14,167 nucleotides of DNA from Bryobacteraceae bacterium (GTDB lineage Bacteria; Acidobacteriota; Terriglobia; Bryobacterales; Bryobacteraceae), in assembly GCA_025350445.1 (NCBI GenBank), contig JANXXV010000775.1:1-14167 (forward strand). The letters run 5' to 3'. The position numbers and the translations under genes were made by a program. Numbering within the stretch: the stretch's first letter is position 1; each line of letters starts with the position of its first letter. This document shows positions 1 through 6,696 of the stretch, piece after piece. Below the pieces are notes generated by a model. The model saw only the letters and a program-made list of their open reading frames with translations. It made no database searches and was not told the origin of the DNA.

Positions 1-2
1 CA

Positions 3-419
3 CAGATCAAGCCGGGCGAGACGCTTTACGATCTTGGCTGCGGCGACGGACGCGTTTTGATCACAGCCGCCGAGCGATACAGGGCGAAGGCGGTTGGAGT
101 GGAGATTTCCGAGAGTCTGGTAAAGTCGGTGAACCAAACCATCCGGCGGAAGAATTTGCAGGATCAGGTGCAGGTAATCCACGGAAACTTGTTGAACGTG
201 AATCTGTCATCGGCCGATGTGGTGATCATCTACCTGGAGACTGGATCGAACGATCTTTTGCGGCCGAATCTTGAAAGGGATTTGCGCCGTGGATCGCGCG
301 TGGTTTCGCACGACTTCATGGTACCGGGCTGGAAGGCATCCCGCGTGGAAACGCTGGACGCCTTCAAGCGGCCGCATACGATTTACGTCTACGACATGCC
401 ACAGAAGATCAAGAAGTAA
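3..419 (+). CDS. Class I SAM-dependent methyltransferase, 5' end missing
   Basis: The reading frame is already open at the left edge, so the N-terminus lies outside the window; an apparent TTG start at 57 is internal. The visible 138 residues begin just before the SAM-binding motif I, DLGCGDGR (about visible residues 10-17), followed by an acidic residue at the end of strand 2 (GVEIS) that would hold the ribose. Further on are the motif IV region (ADVVIIYL) and a late strand, RVVSHDF. This order is that of Rossmann-fold class I methyltransferases. The VVSHDF-x4-W style resembles small bacterial proteins related to the FAM173/ATPSCKMT lysine methyltransferases, but that is recollection, not proof, and the substrate is unknown. 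The gene ends with TAA and converges on the chemoreceptor gene 72 nt downstream. Confidence 0.85.
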   Translation, partial: QIKPGETLYDLGCGDGRVLITAAERYRAKAVGVEISESLVKSVNQTIRRKNLQDQVQVIHGNLLNVNLSSADVVIIYLETGSNDLLRPNLERDLRRGSRVVSHDFMVPGWKASRVETLDAFKRPHTIYVYDMPQKIKK

Positions 420-437
420 CTTTTTGCCGTGGCGCAA

Positions 438-477
438 GAGTGCGACCTGGGGGTCGCTCGCGGACGAGGGCGTCCGC
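438..477. terminator. Adjacent GC-rich hairpins between convergent genes, possible terminator
   Basis: Between the stops of two converging genes are two back-to-back inverted repeats. The first (438-459) is an 8-bp stem with a 2-nt bulge and a TGGG loop. The second (460-477) is a perfect 7-bp stem, GCGGACG/CGTCCGC, with a 4-nt loop. A competing hairpin, GAGGGCG/CGCCCTC at 466-481, overlaps the second, so the two cannot form together. No T-run follows on either strand, so this is not a textbook intrinsic terminator. Position and stability still suit a transcription end or an RNA 3'-end protector. The lead-in GGCGCAAGAG (431-440) is nearly the same as that before the hairpin at 4633-4658. Confidence 0.4.
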
Positions 478-491
478 CCTCCTTCGGGATG

Positions 492-2147
492 CTAAAACTC
501 TTTGAAATCGTCGTCCATCGGGAAGGTGTCCCTTTCAACCATTACCGAGGCCATTGCCGGGGCGGCGGACTTCTTCGTGCTTGAGGAAACGGCGTTGCTT
601 AAAGCCTTCAAGCTTCCCGGCGTCGCTTTGACCGGTCGGAATTTCATTTGCTGGCGAACGGGGGAGGGAGCGATACGTGCGGGTTTAGGCCGATTGCGCG
701 TTTCTGCTTCAGCTTGAGGGCCCCTGCCACCTACCATCGCCTTTAAGCGCCCGACAACAGACATCATGGCCTTCGCCTGGCCGCTCATCTGCTCCCCGGC
801 GGCAGCGCTCTGCTCCGCACTGGCGGCTGCCTGTTGGGTTACCTGTTCCATTTGAGTGATTGAATTTGCAATCTGCTCCGATCCACGAGCCTGCTCAGTG
901 CTGCTGAGGTTGACATCGTCTACCAATGTCTTCACTTTTTGGGCGCTCTCGGTGATGGAACGGATCACTTCTTCCACTTTGCCCAGTTTCGTGTTGCCTT
1001 CGTTTGAACGGCTAATGGATTCTTCAATTAGCGCCGCCGTATCCTTGGCCGCCTGGGCGCTGCGCTGCGCCAGGTTGCGGACCTCTTCAGCCACTACCGC
1101 AAAGCCCATTCCCGCCTCTCCTGCCCGAGCCGCCTCGACAGCAGCGTTCAGAGCGAGAATATTGGTCTGAAATGCGATCTCGTCGATCACCTTGATAATT
1201 TTCGAAATCTTGTCGCTGGATGTGGTGATCTCCCTCATGGAGATCACCATTTCAGCGAGAGTCGCATTCGCATCAACGACGCGTTGATCTACGACCGACA
1301 TCAGATTGGCGGCCTCAAGCGAGCTGTCCGCATTTTTCTTGGTCATGGCGGCCATTTCCTGACTGGAAGCCGAGGTTTCCTCAAGCGAGGCAGCTTGTTC
1401 GGAGGTGCCTTGGGCCAAGGACTGGCTCCCGCTCGAAATCTGCGCCGCGGCGCTGGTTACCTGTTCGGCGCCACGGCCTAATTCGTCCACGGCCTGGCTG
1501 AGATCGGTATTCGTGGTCTTCACAATAAAAAATGCGATGGCGGCGCCCGAAGATATCGCCAGTAGCAGAACCGTAAGTATCCAAAGACGGCCGGCTACCC
1601 CCGCCTGGGTGGCAGTGTCAGCATCAGCGTCCCCCGAGGCCTTGCTTGCGTCTACGATCTCCTGGAAAATCTTCTGTCTTGCCACCGTGGCGGGAATGCC
1701 TTCGGCCACCCACAACTCCATTGCCAGTTTGCGCTTGGAAGCCCGGCTCAGCGGCAGTATCTTAGCCCAGATACGCATCACGTTTTCGTGCGCCGACATC
1801 AACCTTGCAAGAACTTCGCGGTCGCTCGCTGAAGTGTTGGCTTTCGCAAAGGTCTGGTATGCCTCGATCAGTTTAGTGTTATTGTCCGCTACGGCCGTCT
1901 GGAAAGACTCCATTTGCACTGCGTTATTGGCGGCAATGTGCGATAGGATCATCGACTTTTGTTCCTTGGCGAGCGGCGCAAGCTTAGCCACTGAATAAAT
2001 CTTCGGCAGAGCATCGGAGCCCAACTTGTGCACTCCATCGGCTACGGAGCCGAGCCTTGTCAGGGCGATTAGGCCAAGTATCGCGGTTAACGATATCACC
2101 GCTCCGAAGCCCAGGAACAGCTTTCTTCCGATTGTCATGGATCTCAC
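492..2147 (-). CDS. Methyl-accepting chemotaxis protein, HAMP-less, with CheR-tether-like C-terminus
   Basis: Membrane chemoreceptor of 551 residues that would signal to the CheA/CheW array. TM helix 1 (about 11-30) is followed by a mostly helical periplasmic domain (31-187), which looks like a four-helix-bundle sensor, then TM helix 2 (188-209). Only about 20 residues separate TM2 from the cytoplasmic coiled coil, so no complete HAMP domain (about 50 residues) is present. The signalling tip is unmistakable: [20 protein letters not shown] at 323-342. Methylation-type Glu/Glu or Glu/Gln pairs sit at 256-257 and 445-446. After the coiled coil comes a flexible Pro/Lys/Ser-rich tail ending in DFKEF. 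The GTG at 2147 has an AAGGA-like ribosome site about 11 nt upstream; an in-frame ATG at 2138 (giving an MTIGRKL start, common in this family) is the alternative. No che genes are nearby, and the ligand is unknown. Confidence 0.95.
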   Translation of the reverse strand: MRSMTIGRKLFLGFGAVISLTAILGLIALTRLGSVADGVHKLGSDALPKIYSVAKLAPLAKEQKSMILSHIAANNAVQMESFQTAVADNNTKLIEAYQTFAKANTSASDREVLARLMSAHENVMRIWAKILPLSRASKRKLAMELWVAEGIPATVARQKIFQEIVDASKASGDADADTATQAGVAGRLWILTVLLLAISSGAAIAFFIVKTTNTDLSQAVDELGRGAEQVTSAAAQISSGSQSLAQGTSEQAASLEETSASSQEMAAMTKKNADSSLEAANLMSVVDQRVVDANATLAEMVISMREITTSSDKISKIIKVIDEIAFQTNILALNAAVEAARAGEAGMGFAVVAEEVRNLAQRSAQAAKDTAALIEESISRSNEGNTKLGKVEEVIRSITESAQKVKTLVDDVNLSSTEQARGSEQIANSITQMEQVTQQAAASAEQSAAAGEQMSGQAKAMMSVVGRLKAMVGGRGPQAEAETRNRPKPARIAPSPVRQQMKFRPVKATPGSLKALSNAVSSSTKKSAAPAMASVMVERDTFPMDDDFKEF

Positions 2148-2271
2148 GTTCGTTAATTTCCTTCACGGCCGCTACTAAAGACGGCCTACAGTACTAATCG
2201 GATCAGGTTCGTGTATCTTGAATGAAAAATTGCCTCCCTTTGACGGAGAAGCTCTTGCTAATCTAAGGGTT

Positions 2272-3222
2272 ATGTCTGACTTCGATGTGGTGGGCGTTGG
2301 ACTCAATGCCACTGACACACTGCTGATTCTGCCGCACTTCCCCGCCTATGCCGGCAAAGTTCCGTTCACCAAAGAGATTCTCAGCCCCGGCGGGCAAGTG
2401 GCCAGCGCCATGGTTGCCTGCGCTCGACTCGGACTGCGCGTGAAGTACATCGGAACCGTGGGCGACGACGAAAGAGGCCGCATCCAGATGGACAGCCTGC
2501 TGGAATCGGGTATTAATCTAGACCACGTCCAGGTGCGGACCGGCTGCGCCAATCAGACGGCCTACATCCTGATCGACCAAACCACCGGAGAGCGCACCGT
2601 GCTTTGGAGCCGGCCGGAGTGCTTGCGGCTGAATCCGGAGGAAATCACCCCCGGGCAGATCACCTGCGCGCGAATGCTCCATATCGACGGCCATGATACG
2701 ACAGCGGTGGGGCGCGCCGCACAGATTGCTCGTGCGGCCGGTATTCCGGTAACGGTAGATGTCGACACCATTTATCATGGCTTTGACAAAGTGTTGCCAT
2801 ACGTCGATTACCTGGTGGCCAGTTCCGAATTCCCGGTGCAGTGGACCAATGAACGCGATCCGTTCAAGGCGCTGGAGCGGTTACAGGAAGAGTACGGAAT
2901 GAAGGTGGCGGCGATGACGTTGGGAGCGCATGGCGCGCTGGCGCGGGTGGACGGGCGGTTCGTTTACTCGCCTGCCTTTGTGGTGAATTGCGTGGATACA
3001 ACCGGGGCCGGCGACGTGTTTCATGGGGCCTTTTGTTATGCTGTTCTACAAGGGCTGCCGATGAAAGAAACCCTCGATCTGTCGAACGCTCTGGCCGCGC
3101 TGAATTGCACCGCGCTGGGCGCGCGTGGCGGTATCAAGACTCTGTCCGAAGCGCGAGCGCTAATGGCGCGCGCCGAACGCCGCGTGCAGCGTGAGTTCGA
3201 ACAGCACGCCGACTTCTCTTGA
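2272..3222 (+). CDS. PfkB-family (ribokinase-like) carbohydrate kinase
   Basis: ATP-dependent cytosolic kinase of a sugar or nucleoside, 316 residues, normal for the family. The N-terminus (DVVGVGLNATDTL, 5-17) carries the substrate-contacting Asp15. The first PfkB signature region spans the GG pair (40-41) through GLRVKYIGTVGDDERG (54-69). The second signature, DTTGAGDVFHGAF (242-254), holds the anion-hole glycines and the catalytic base Asp248. The actual sugar cannot be read from this. The chosen ATG gives the usual short lead before the first strand; an in-frame TTG at 2218 would add 18 residues, and neither has a convincing ribosome site (AAGGG lies only 2 nt before the ATG). It is the first gene of a three-gene run: its TGA is 4 nt before the rhomboid ATG. 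Confidence 0.9.
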   Translation: MSDFDVVGVGLNATDTLLILPHFPAYAGKVPFTKEILSPGGQVASAMVACARLGLRVKYIGTVGDDERGRIQMDSLLESGINLDHVQVRTGCANQTAYILIDQTTGERTVLWSRPECLRLNPEEITPGQITCARMLHIDGHDTTAVGRAAQIARAAGIPVTVDVDTIYHGFDKVLPYVDYLVASSEFPVQWTNERDPFKALERLQEEYGMKVAAMTLGAHGALARVDGRFVYSPAFVVNCVDTTGAGDVFHGAFCYAVLQGLPMKETLDLSNALAALNCTALGARGGIKTLSEARALMARAERRVQREFEQHADFS

Positions 3223-3226
3223 GCCC

Positions 3227-3895
3227 ATGATTCCTTTACGGGACACACAGCCTAGCAGTTCAACGCCGATTGTTACGATCGTGATCATTTCGCTAAACAT
3301 TCTGGTTTTTCTGTTCCAGGTTTCGCTCGGCGACTACGAACGGAATTACTTTATCGCGACGTTCGGCATCGTGCCGGACCGTCTGCACTATTCCTCGATT
3401 CTGACGTCCATGTTCCTGCACGGCGGATGGCTGCATCTGATCGGGAACATGTGGTTTCTGTGGATCTACGGCGACAATGTGGAAGACGTCTTGGGCCATG
3501 GGAAGTTTGCGCTGTTCTATCTGCTCTGTGGAATTGCAGCCGCCGTGGTGCACATTCTGATGAATGCCGATTCGCGCCTCCCTATGGTGGGCGCGAGCGG
3601 CGCCATCGCGGGGGTGATGGGGGCCTACCTGGTAAAGTTCCCCCACTCGAAGATTTTAACGCTGGTGCCAATCATCGTTTTTTTTACCACGGTGGAGATA
3701 CCAGCAGTGTTCATGTTGATCTACTGGTTTGCCATCCAGATTTTCAGCGGCGTGGGTTCCGTCGGATACTCCAATGTAGAAAAGGGCGGAGTGGCGTGGT
3801 TCGCGCATATCGGTGGATTCCTGGCTGGGATGCTGCTGGTCTACTTGATGGGATCCAGGGAGCGATTTCGTAACCGGAGGGACTATTCGTGGTAG
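3227..3895 (+). CDS. Rhomboid-family intramembrane serine protease
   Basis: Polytopic inner-membrane protease of 222 residues that would cut transmembrane helices of client proteins. It opens with the typical bacterial lead MIPLRDTQPS, then TM1 (about 15-34). The conserved loop and TM2 follow, with HGGWLHLIGNMWFLWIYGDN at 65-84, where His70 and Asn74 are the oxyanion-side residues. The nucleophile motif GASGAIAG (122-129) gives catalytic Ser124, and AHIGGF (193-198) gives the partner His194, so the catalytic dyad is intact. The tail is Arg-rich and cytosolic. ATG 3227 is preferred over an upstream in-frame codon at 3191 because it restores the family N-terminus and abuts the kinase stop. The last 7 nt overlap the downstream bshB1 gene, implying translational coupling. 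The client protein is unknown. Confidence 0.93.
   Translation: MIPLRDTQPSSSTPIVTIVIISLNILVFLFQVSLGDYERNYFIATFGIVPDRLHYSSILTSMFLHGGWLHLIGNMWFLWIYGDNVEDVLGHGKFALFYLLCGIAAAVVHILMNADSRLPMVGASGAIAGVMGAYLVKFPHSKILTLVPIIVFFTTVEIPAVFMLIYWFAIQIFSGVGSVGYSNVEKGGVAWFAHIGGFLAGMLLVYLMGSRERFRNRRDYSW
3876..3881 (+). promoter_or_regulatory. Strong ribosome binding site for bshB1
   Basis: GGAGGG lies 7 nt before the GTG at 3889, inside the last codons of the rhomboid gene. It is the best Shine-Dalgarno match in the window. It decides the GTG start, since no ATG is placed near the conserved N-terminal strand. Confidence 0.75.
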
Positions 3896-4596
3896 ACGTT
3901 CTGGCTATCGCGGCCCATCCGGACGACGTGGAGCAGACCTGCGGCGGTACGCTGATGCGCATGCAGGAGATGGGATACCGGACAGGCGTTTTGGATTTGA
4001 CTGCTGGGGAGATGGGAAGCCGGGGCGCCCCGGAGATCCGGCTGCGCGAGGCGGAGGCGGCGGGCAAGCAGATGCGGCTGGCTTACCGCGGAAATATGCG
4101 CTTTCCCGATGCGCGGCTGGAGAATACGCCGGCGGCACGGATGACGCTGGCCCGGGAAATTCGCCTGCGGAAACCACGAGTTGTGATTCTGCCGTATTGG
4201 GAAGCGCGGCATCCGGACCATTACCGCGCGGGCGAGATTGGGTTCGAGGCTTGTTTCCTGGCCGGGCTGAAGAAGCTGGACGAACACTCAGAGGCGCACC
4301 GGCCTTATAAGGTTCTTTATTCGTCGCTGTACGCAAATGTCACGCCGTCGTTCGTGGTGGATATCAGCGCCTACTTCGAAAGACGGATGGCGGCGCTGAT
4401 GTGCTACCAATCCCAATACGGCGGGAGCGCCGAGGCTTCCGGCCTGTTTCCACAGGCGCAGGAAATCCATGAGCGCCATGCGGCGATTGCGCGGTTTTAC
4501 GGCAATTTGATTGGAGCCAGGTATGGCGAGCCGTTTGTGGTGAAAGAGACGATTCGCGTGGACGATGTGGTGTCGATGGGCGTGCGCAGTTTCTAG
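3889..4596 (+). CDS. bshB1: Bacillithiol biosynthesis deacetylase BshB1 (PIG-L/LmbE family)
   Basis: Zinc-dependent cytosolic deacetylase expected to convert GlcNAc-malate to GlcN-malate, the second step of bacillithiol synthesis. The 235-residue length fits BshB1. The PIG-L motif AAHPDDVE (8-15) supplies zinc ligands His10 and Asp13 and the catalytic base Asp12; the second motif, HPDH (108-111), supplies His111. BshB1-type features are DLTAGEMGSRGAPEIR (36-51), CFLAGLKKL (122-130), FVVDIS (155-160) and the C-terminal IGARYGEPF (208-216). These separate it from generic LmbE proteins and from MshB, though a detoxifying amidase (Bca-like) role remains possible. Translation starts at GTG 3889 behind a strong ribosome site and overlaps the rhomboid gene by 7 nt. 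No bshA or bshC gene is in the window, so the rest of the pathway must be elsewhere. Confidence 0.85.
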   Translation: MVDVLAIAAHPDDVEQTCGGTLMRMQEMGYRTGVLDLTAGEMGSRGAPEIRLREAEAAGKQMRLAYRGNMRFPDARLENTPAARMTLAREIRLRKPRVVILPYWEARHPDHYRAGEIGFEACFLAGLKKLDEHSEAHRPYKVLYSSLYANVTPSFVVDISAYFERRMAALMCYQSQYGGSAEASGLFPQAQEIHERHAAIARFYGNLIGARYGEPFVVKETIRVDDVVSMGVRSF

Positions 4597-4632
4597 TGTC
4601 CTGTCCCTCGTAAGAGTTGACCACGGGCGCAA

Positions 4633-4658
4633 GAGCGCTCGCCGAGGGGCGAGCGCTC
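4633..4658. repeat. Perfect 11-bp inverted repeat downstream of bshB1
   Basis: GAGCGCTCGCC pairs exactly with GGCGAGCGCTC around a GAGG tetraloop. It lies 37 nt after the bshB1 stop, so it may end or protect the kinase-rhomboid-bshB1 transcript. No T-tract follows, which argues against a simple intrinsic terminator. The preceding GGGCGCAAGAG matches the lead-in of the 438-459 hairpin, suggesting a dispersed intergenic element. Confidence 0.6.
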
Positions 4659-4695
4659 AGACAAGGCACAGGCGTTAAAATAAGAACGTTTGTTA

Positions 4696-4724
4696 TTGAA
4701 AATGTTCCGTAATTGGGCTATGAT
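4696..4724 (+). promoter_or_regulatory. Near-consensus sigma-70-type promoter
   Basis: TTGAAA at 4696-4701 and TATGAT at 4719-4724 each match 5 of 6 consensus bases, with the ideal 17-nt spacer. Transcription would begin near 4731. The next gene starts at 5102, so the product would be a leader of about 370 nt or a separate small RNA. The upstream DNA (4677-4700) is AT-rich compared with its surroundings, as an UP-like element would be. Confidence 0.55.
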
Positions 4725-4836
4725 CCACCGCTTGCTTACGCGCGCGGCTCCGTAGGATCAATGGGTTAACCGCGCCGCTCGCCGTGAGGGAGTGGTGCTA
4801 CGATGTCCGCAGTTCAGCTTACCTTAACGCTTATGA

Positions 4837-4853
4837 GCAGACAAGGTGTCTGC
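4837..4853. repeat. Perfect 7-bp inverted repeat in the 5102-gene leader
   Basis: GCAGACA pairs with TGTCTGC around an AGG loop. The nonamer CAGACAAGG in its left arm also occurs right after the 4633-4658 hairpin (4657-4665), so the two structures share sequence. It lies downstream of the 4696 promoter and would form in that RNA. Confidence 0.5.
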
Positions 4854-5101
4854 CCCACTTGGCGCCCATTAGCATGTTGTAAATAATTTGCCGGGACGGC
4901 ACACTGGATCGCCGCTCTGCCGGTGAAACTTTTACGGTCACCACCAAATGCAACCAATCGACAATTTAGCTTCAACGACTTACAGTGAAGTAGGTCCCTT
5001 CCGGTTTCGTCCCGATGCTACAAACAGCAGGAATGGAGGGAGTCCGCTGTGGCGTCCCTTCGCCGAGCCCGCTTGGGTAAAGGACTTCAAAGAGAGGAAA
5101 A

Positions 5102-5422
5102 ATGCGAGTAACGATTGCACATGAAAAAGGCCAACAGGAGGCAAAGCGGATTGTCGATCAGTCCGCGCAAGACCTGATTCAGAGCGTCGCGGCGGGACCA
5201 GTGAAGATCCTGGACCCCGCAAAGACCTGGGACGGTAATACCATGACGTTTTCCTTCCGCGGGAAAATGGGGCTATTCGGCGCAACGGTTCACGGCACCG
5301 TAGAGGTGAACGAAAAAGACGTAACGATCGACGTGGAATTGCCGGGAATGGTGAAAAAGTTCATCGCCGAAGACAAGATCCGGGCTGCGCTGGAAACCAA
5401 GGCAAAAGGGCTATTGGCATAA
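5102..5422 (+). CDS. Polyhydroxyalkanoic acid system family protein (PHA_gran_rgn-like)
   Basis: Small soluble protein of 106 residues. It begins MRVTIAHEKG with a helix rich in Glu, Lys and Ala (EAKRIVDQSAQDLIQ), then alternating strands around TMTFSFRGKMGLFGATVHGT and VEVNEKDVTIDVELP, and a C-terminal amphipathic helix ending KAKGLLA. This helix-strands-helix layout and the F-x-G-x-V-x-G-x-V/DVELP pattern fit the PHA_gran_rgn family, named for association with polyhydroxyalkanoate gene sets; its biochemical role is not settled. No PHA synthase, depolymerase or phasin gene is nearby, so a PHA role is unproven here. ATG 5102 has AGAGG about 4 nt upstream. It may be transcribed from the promoter at 4696 through a long leader. 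The HDOD gene begins 41 nt after its stop. Confidence 0.7.
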   Translation: MRVTIAHEKGQQEAKRIVDQSAQDLIQSVAAGPVKILDPAKTWDGNTMTFSFRGKMGLFGATVHGTVEVNEKDVTIDVELPGMVKKFIAEDKIRAALETKAKGLLA

Positions 5423-5463
5423 TCGGGGCGGCGAGCGGGGAATCTGGCCGATAAGAATTGCAT

Positions 5464-6696
5464 ATGGATGCGTTAAACGCCGGCCTCCGCTCTCACTGCC
5501 TACGGGTAGCAGCGTGGGCTTACGAGTTGTCGGTAGGACTAAAGCTGACAGCGGAAGAGGAGCGCCTGCTGGAACAGGCGGCGCTCCTGCATCACTTGCC
5601 GTTCGAAATGCTGGAAACCGAAACGGTGAACCGTCTGGCGGAAGATCTTTGGCCGGACGGGCCAAAGCAGTTGCCCTCGGAGGCGACGGGCATCTCCGCA
5701 CTGGTTAGGCCAATTCTTGAGGCGATGCGGCAGCCGGGTGGCAGCCAGCGGGTCGACCGGATATCCGCGATGGCCGGAATTCTGGAGATTGCCGACCTTT
5801 TCGACGAACAACTGGAAATCGCCCAGTTTGAAGGGCGCGCGGTGCAGGATGTGCTGGAATCGGCCGCTGGGGATCCGGTGCTCGCATCGGCTCTTCAAAT
5901 ATTGCGCAAGTCTAATCGCAACGATCTTCTGGCGCTCATTCCGCGCCTGCCGGTCTACCCGGCGGTGGCTGTAAAGGCTCTGGCGACACTGGCAAAACAG
6001 GACGTTCATCTAGGCGAACTGGAGCAGATCAGCAAAGCCGACCAGGTGCTGGCCGGACAGCTATTGCAAGCCGCTAATTCGGCATTTTTTAGCCCGCGGT
6101 ATCCGTTGAAGACAGTACGGGACGCCATTACCTACATGGGAATCGACCAGGCCAGAAGCATCTTATCGACAGCAGTGCTTCGCCCTTTGTTCGGCGCCCC
6201 GAAGCTAAAGAAACTGTGGGTACATTCCATCGAAACGGCGCAAGTGGCCGAGCGGATTGCCGAACTGACATCCAAAGTAAGTCCGCGCGAGGCATTTCTG
6301 GCAGGGCTGGTACACGATGTGGGTCGATTGGCGATCAGCCTGCTGCCGCCGGTGGCAAGTGAAGCCTACGACCGCCTGACGGCCAAGGGATGTGAAGTAA
6401 CGGTTGCGGAATTGGTTCTGTTCGGTTTCGATCATTCCGAAGCGGGGGCCGAGGTTCTGCGGATTTGGAAGTTTCCGCCCGAAATGTTGGAGGCGGTCCG
6501 GAACCACCACAATCCGGACCGTGTTACCTCAGACTTGGCAGCCTTGTTGTACGTGGCGGAATTCTGGAGCGCGGCCGATGAGGATCTTCCCTCCAACGTC
6601 ATTCTGCAAAGGGCGGTCAAGCAATTGGGCCTAACGCCGGAAACAATCGGAGCCGCCGATCTATCCCGCGCCGGTGCGGTGCAGGGTTTCGCCTGA
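5464..6696 (+). CDS. HDOD-domain signalling protein with a degenerate N-terminal HD-like domain
   Basis: Cytosolic protein of 410 residues. The C-terminal part is an HDOD domain (about 155-345), a non-catalytic relative of HD phosphohydrolases found in signalling proteins. Signs are IPRLPVYPAVAVKAL (159-173), the LLQAANSAFF stretch (200-209), and AITYMGIDQARSIL (221-234). The HD-type residues His254, His284-Asp285 (GLVHDVGRLA), His324 and His348-349 are unusually complete for an HDOD. The N-terminal 130 residues look like a second HD domain: SHCLRVAAWAYEL (10-22) and AALLHHLP (39-46), where the HD pair has become HH and the usual Ile-Gly is lost. An in-frame stop at 5452 limits the start to ATG 5464 or TTG 5458; both have weak ribosome sites. 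It may share a transcript with the upstream small gene. Partner and output are unknown. Confidence 0.85.
   Translation: MDALNAGLRSHCLRVAAWAYELSVGLKLTAEEERLLEQAALLHHLPFEMLETETVNRLAEDLWPDGPKQLPSEATGISALVRPILEAMRQPGGSQRVDRISAMAGILEIADLFDEQLEIAQFEGRAVQDVLESAAGDPVLASALQILRKSNRNDLLALIPRLPVYPAVAVKALATLAKQDVHLGELEQISKADQVLAGQLLQAANSAFFSPRYPLKTVRDAITYMGIDQARSILSTAVLRPLFGAPKLKKLWVHSIETAQVAERIAELTSKVSPREAFLAGLVHDVGRLAISLLPPVASEAYDRLTAKGCEVTVAELVLFGFDHSEAGAEVLRIWKFPPEMLEAVRNHHNPDRVTSDLAALLYVAEFWSAADEDLPSNVILQRAVKQLGLTPETIGAADLSRAGAVQGFA

Larger units (their letters stand above)
4597..5101. other. Gene-free region with hairpins and a promoter; possible long leader or small RNA
   Basis: About 505 nt without a credible protein gene on either strand; the short open frames here have no family resemblance and no ribosome site. 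It contains a perfect 11-bp hairpin (4633-4658), a near-consensus promoter (4696-4724), a GC-rich inverted pair GCGCGG/CCGCGC (4742-4747 with 4770-4775), and a perfect 7-bp hairpin (4837-4853). It ends with the ribosome site (AGAGG, about 5093-5097) of the gene at 5102. I recognise no known riboswitch class. Confidence 0.6.

Noticed and set aside
1405..1998. Long open frame (197 codons) on the plus strand opposite the chemoreceptor
   Set aside because: It lies wholly antisense to a clear chemoreceptor. Its translation is Ser/Ala-rich low-information sequence with no family resemblance and no ribosome site.
2167..2186. GGCCG-N10-CGGCC inverted repeat between the divergent chemoreceptor and kinase genes
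   Set aside because: Only 5 bp per arm in GC-rich DNA, with no convincing promoter boxes next to it; chance is a sufficient explanation.
4633..4658. Classical rho-independent terminator after bshB1
   Set aside because: The stem is excellent, but the sequence after it (AGACAAGGC) has no T-tract, so only a repeat or hairpin was called.
4920..4942. GGTGA...TCACC inverted repeat resembling a CRP/FNR-type operator
   Set aside because: The half-sites are 11 nt apart rather than about 6, so it does not fit the usual CRP-type spacing, and no regulator is nearby.
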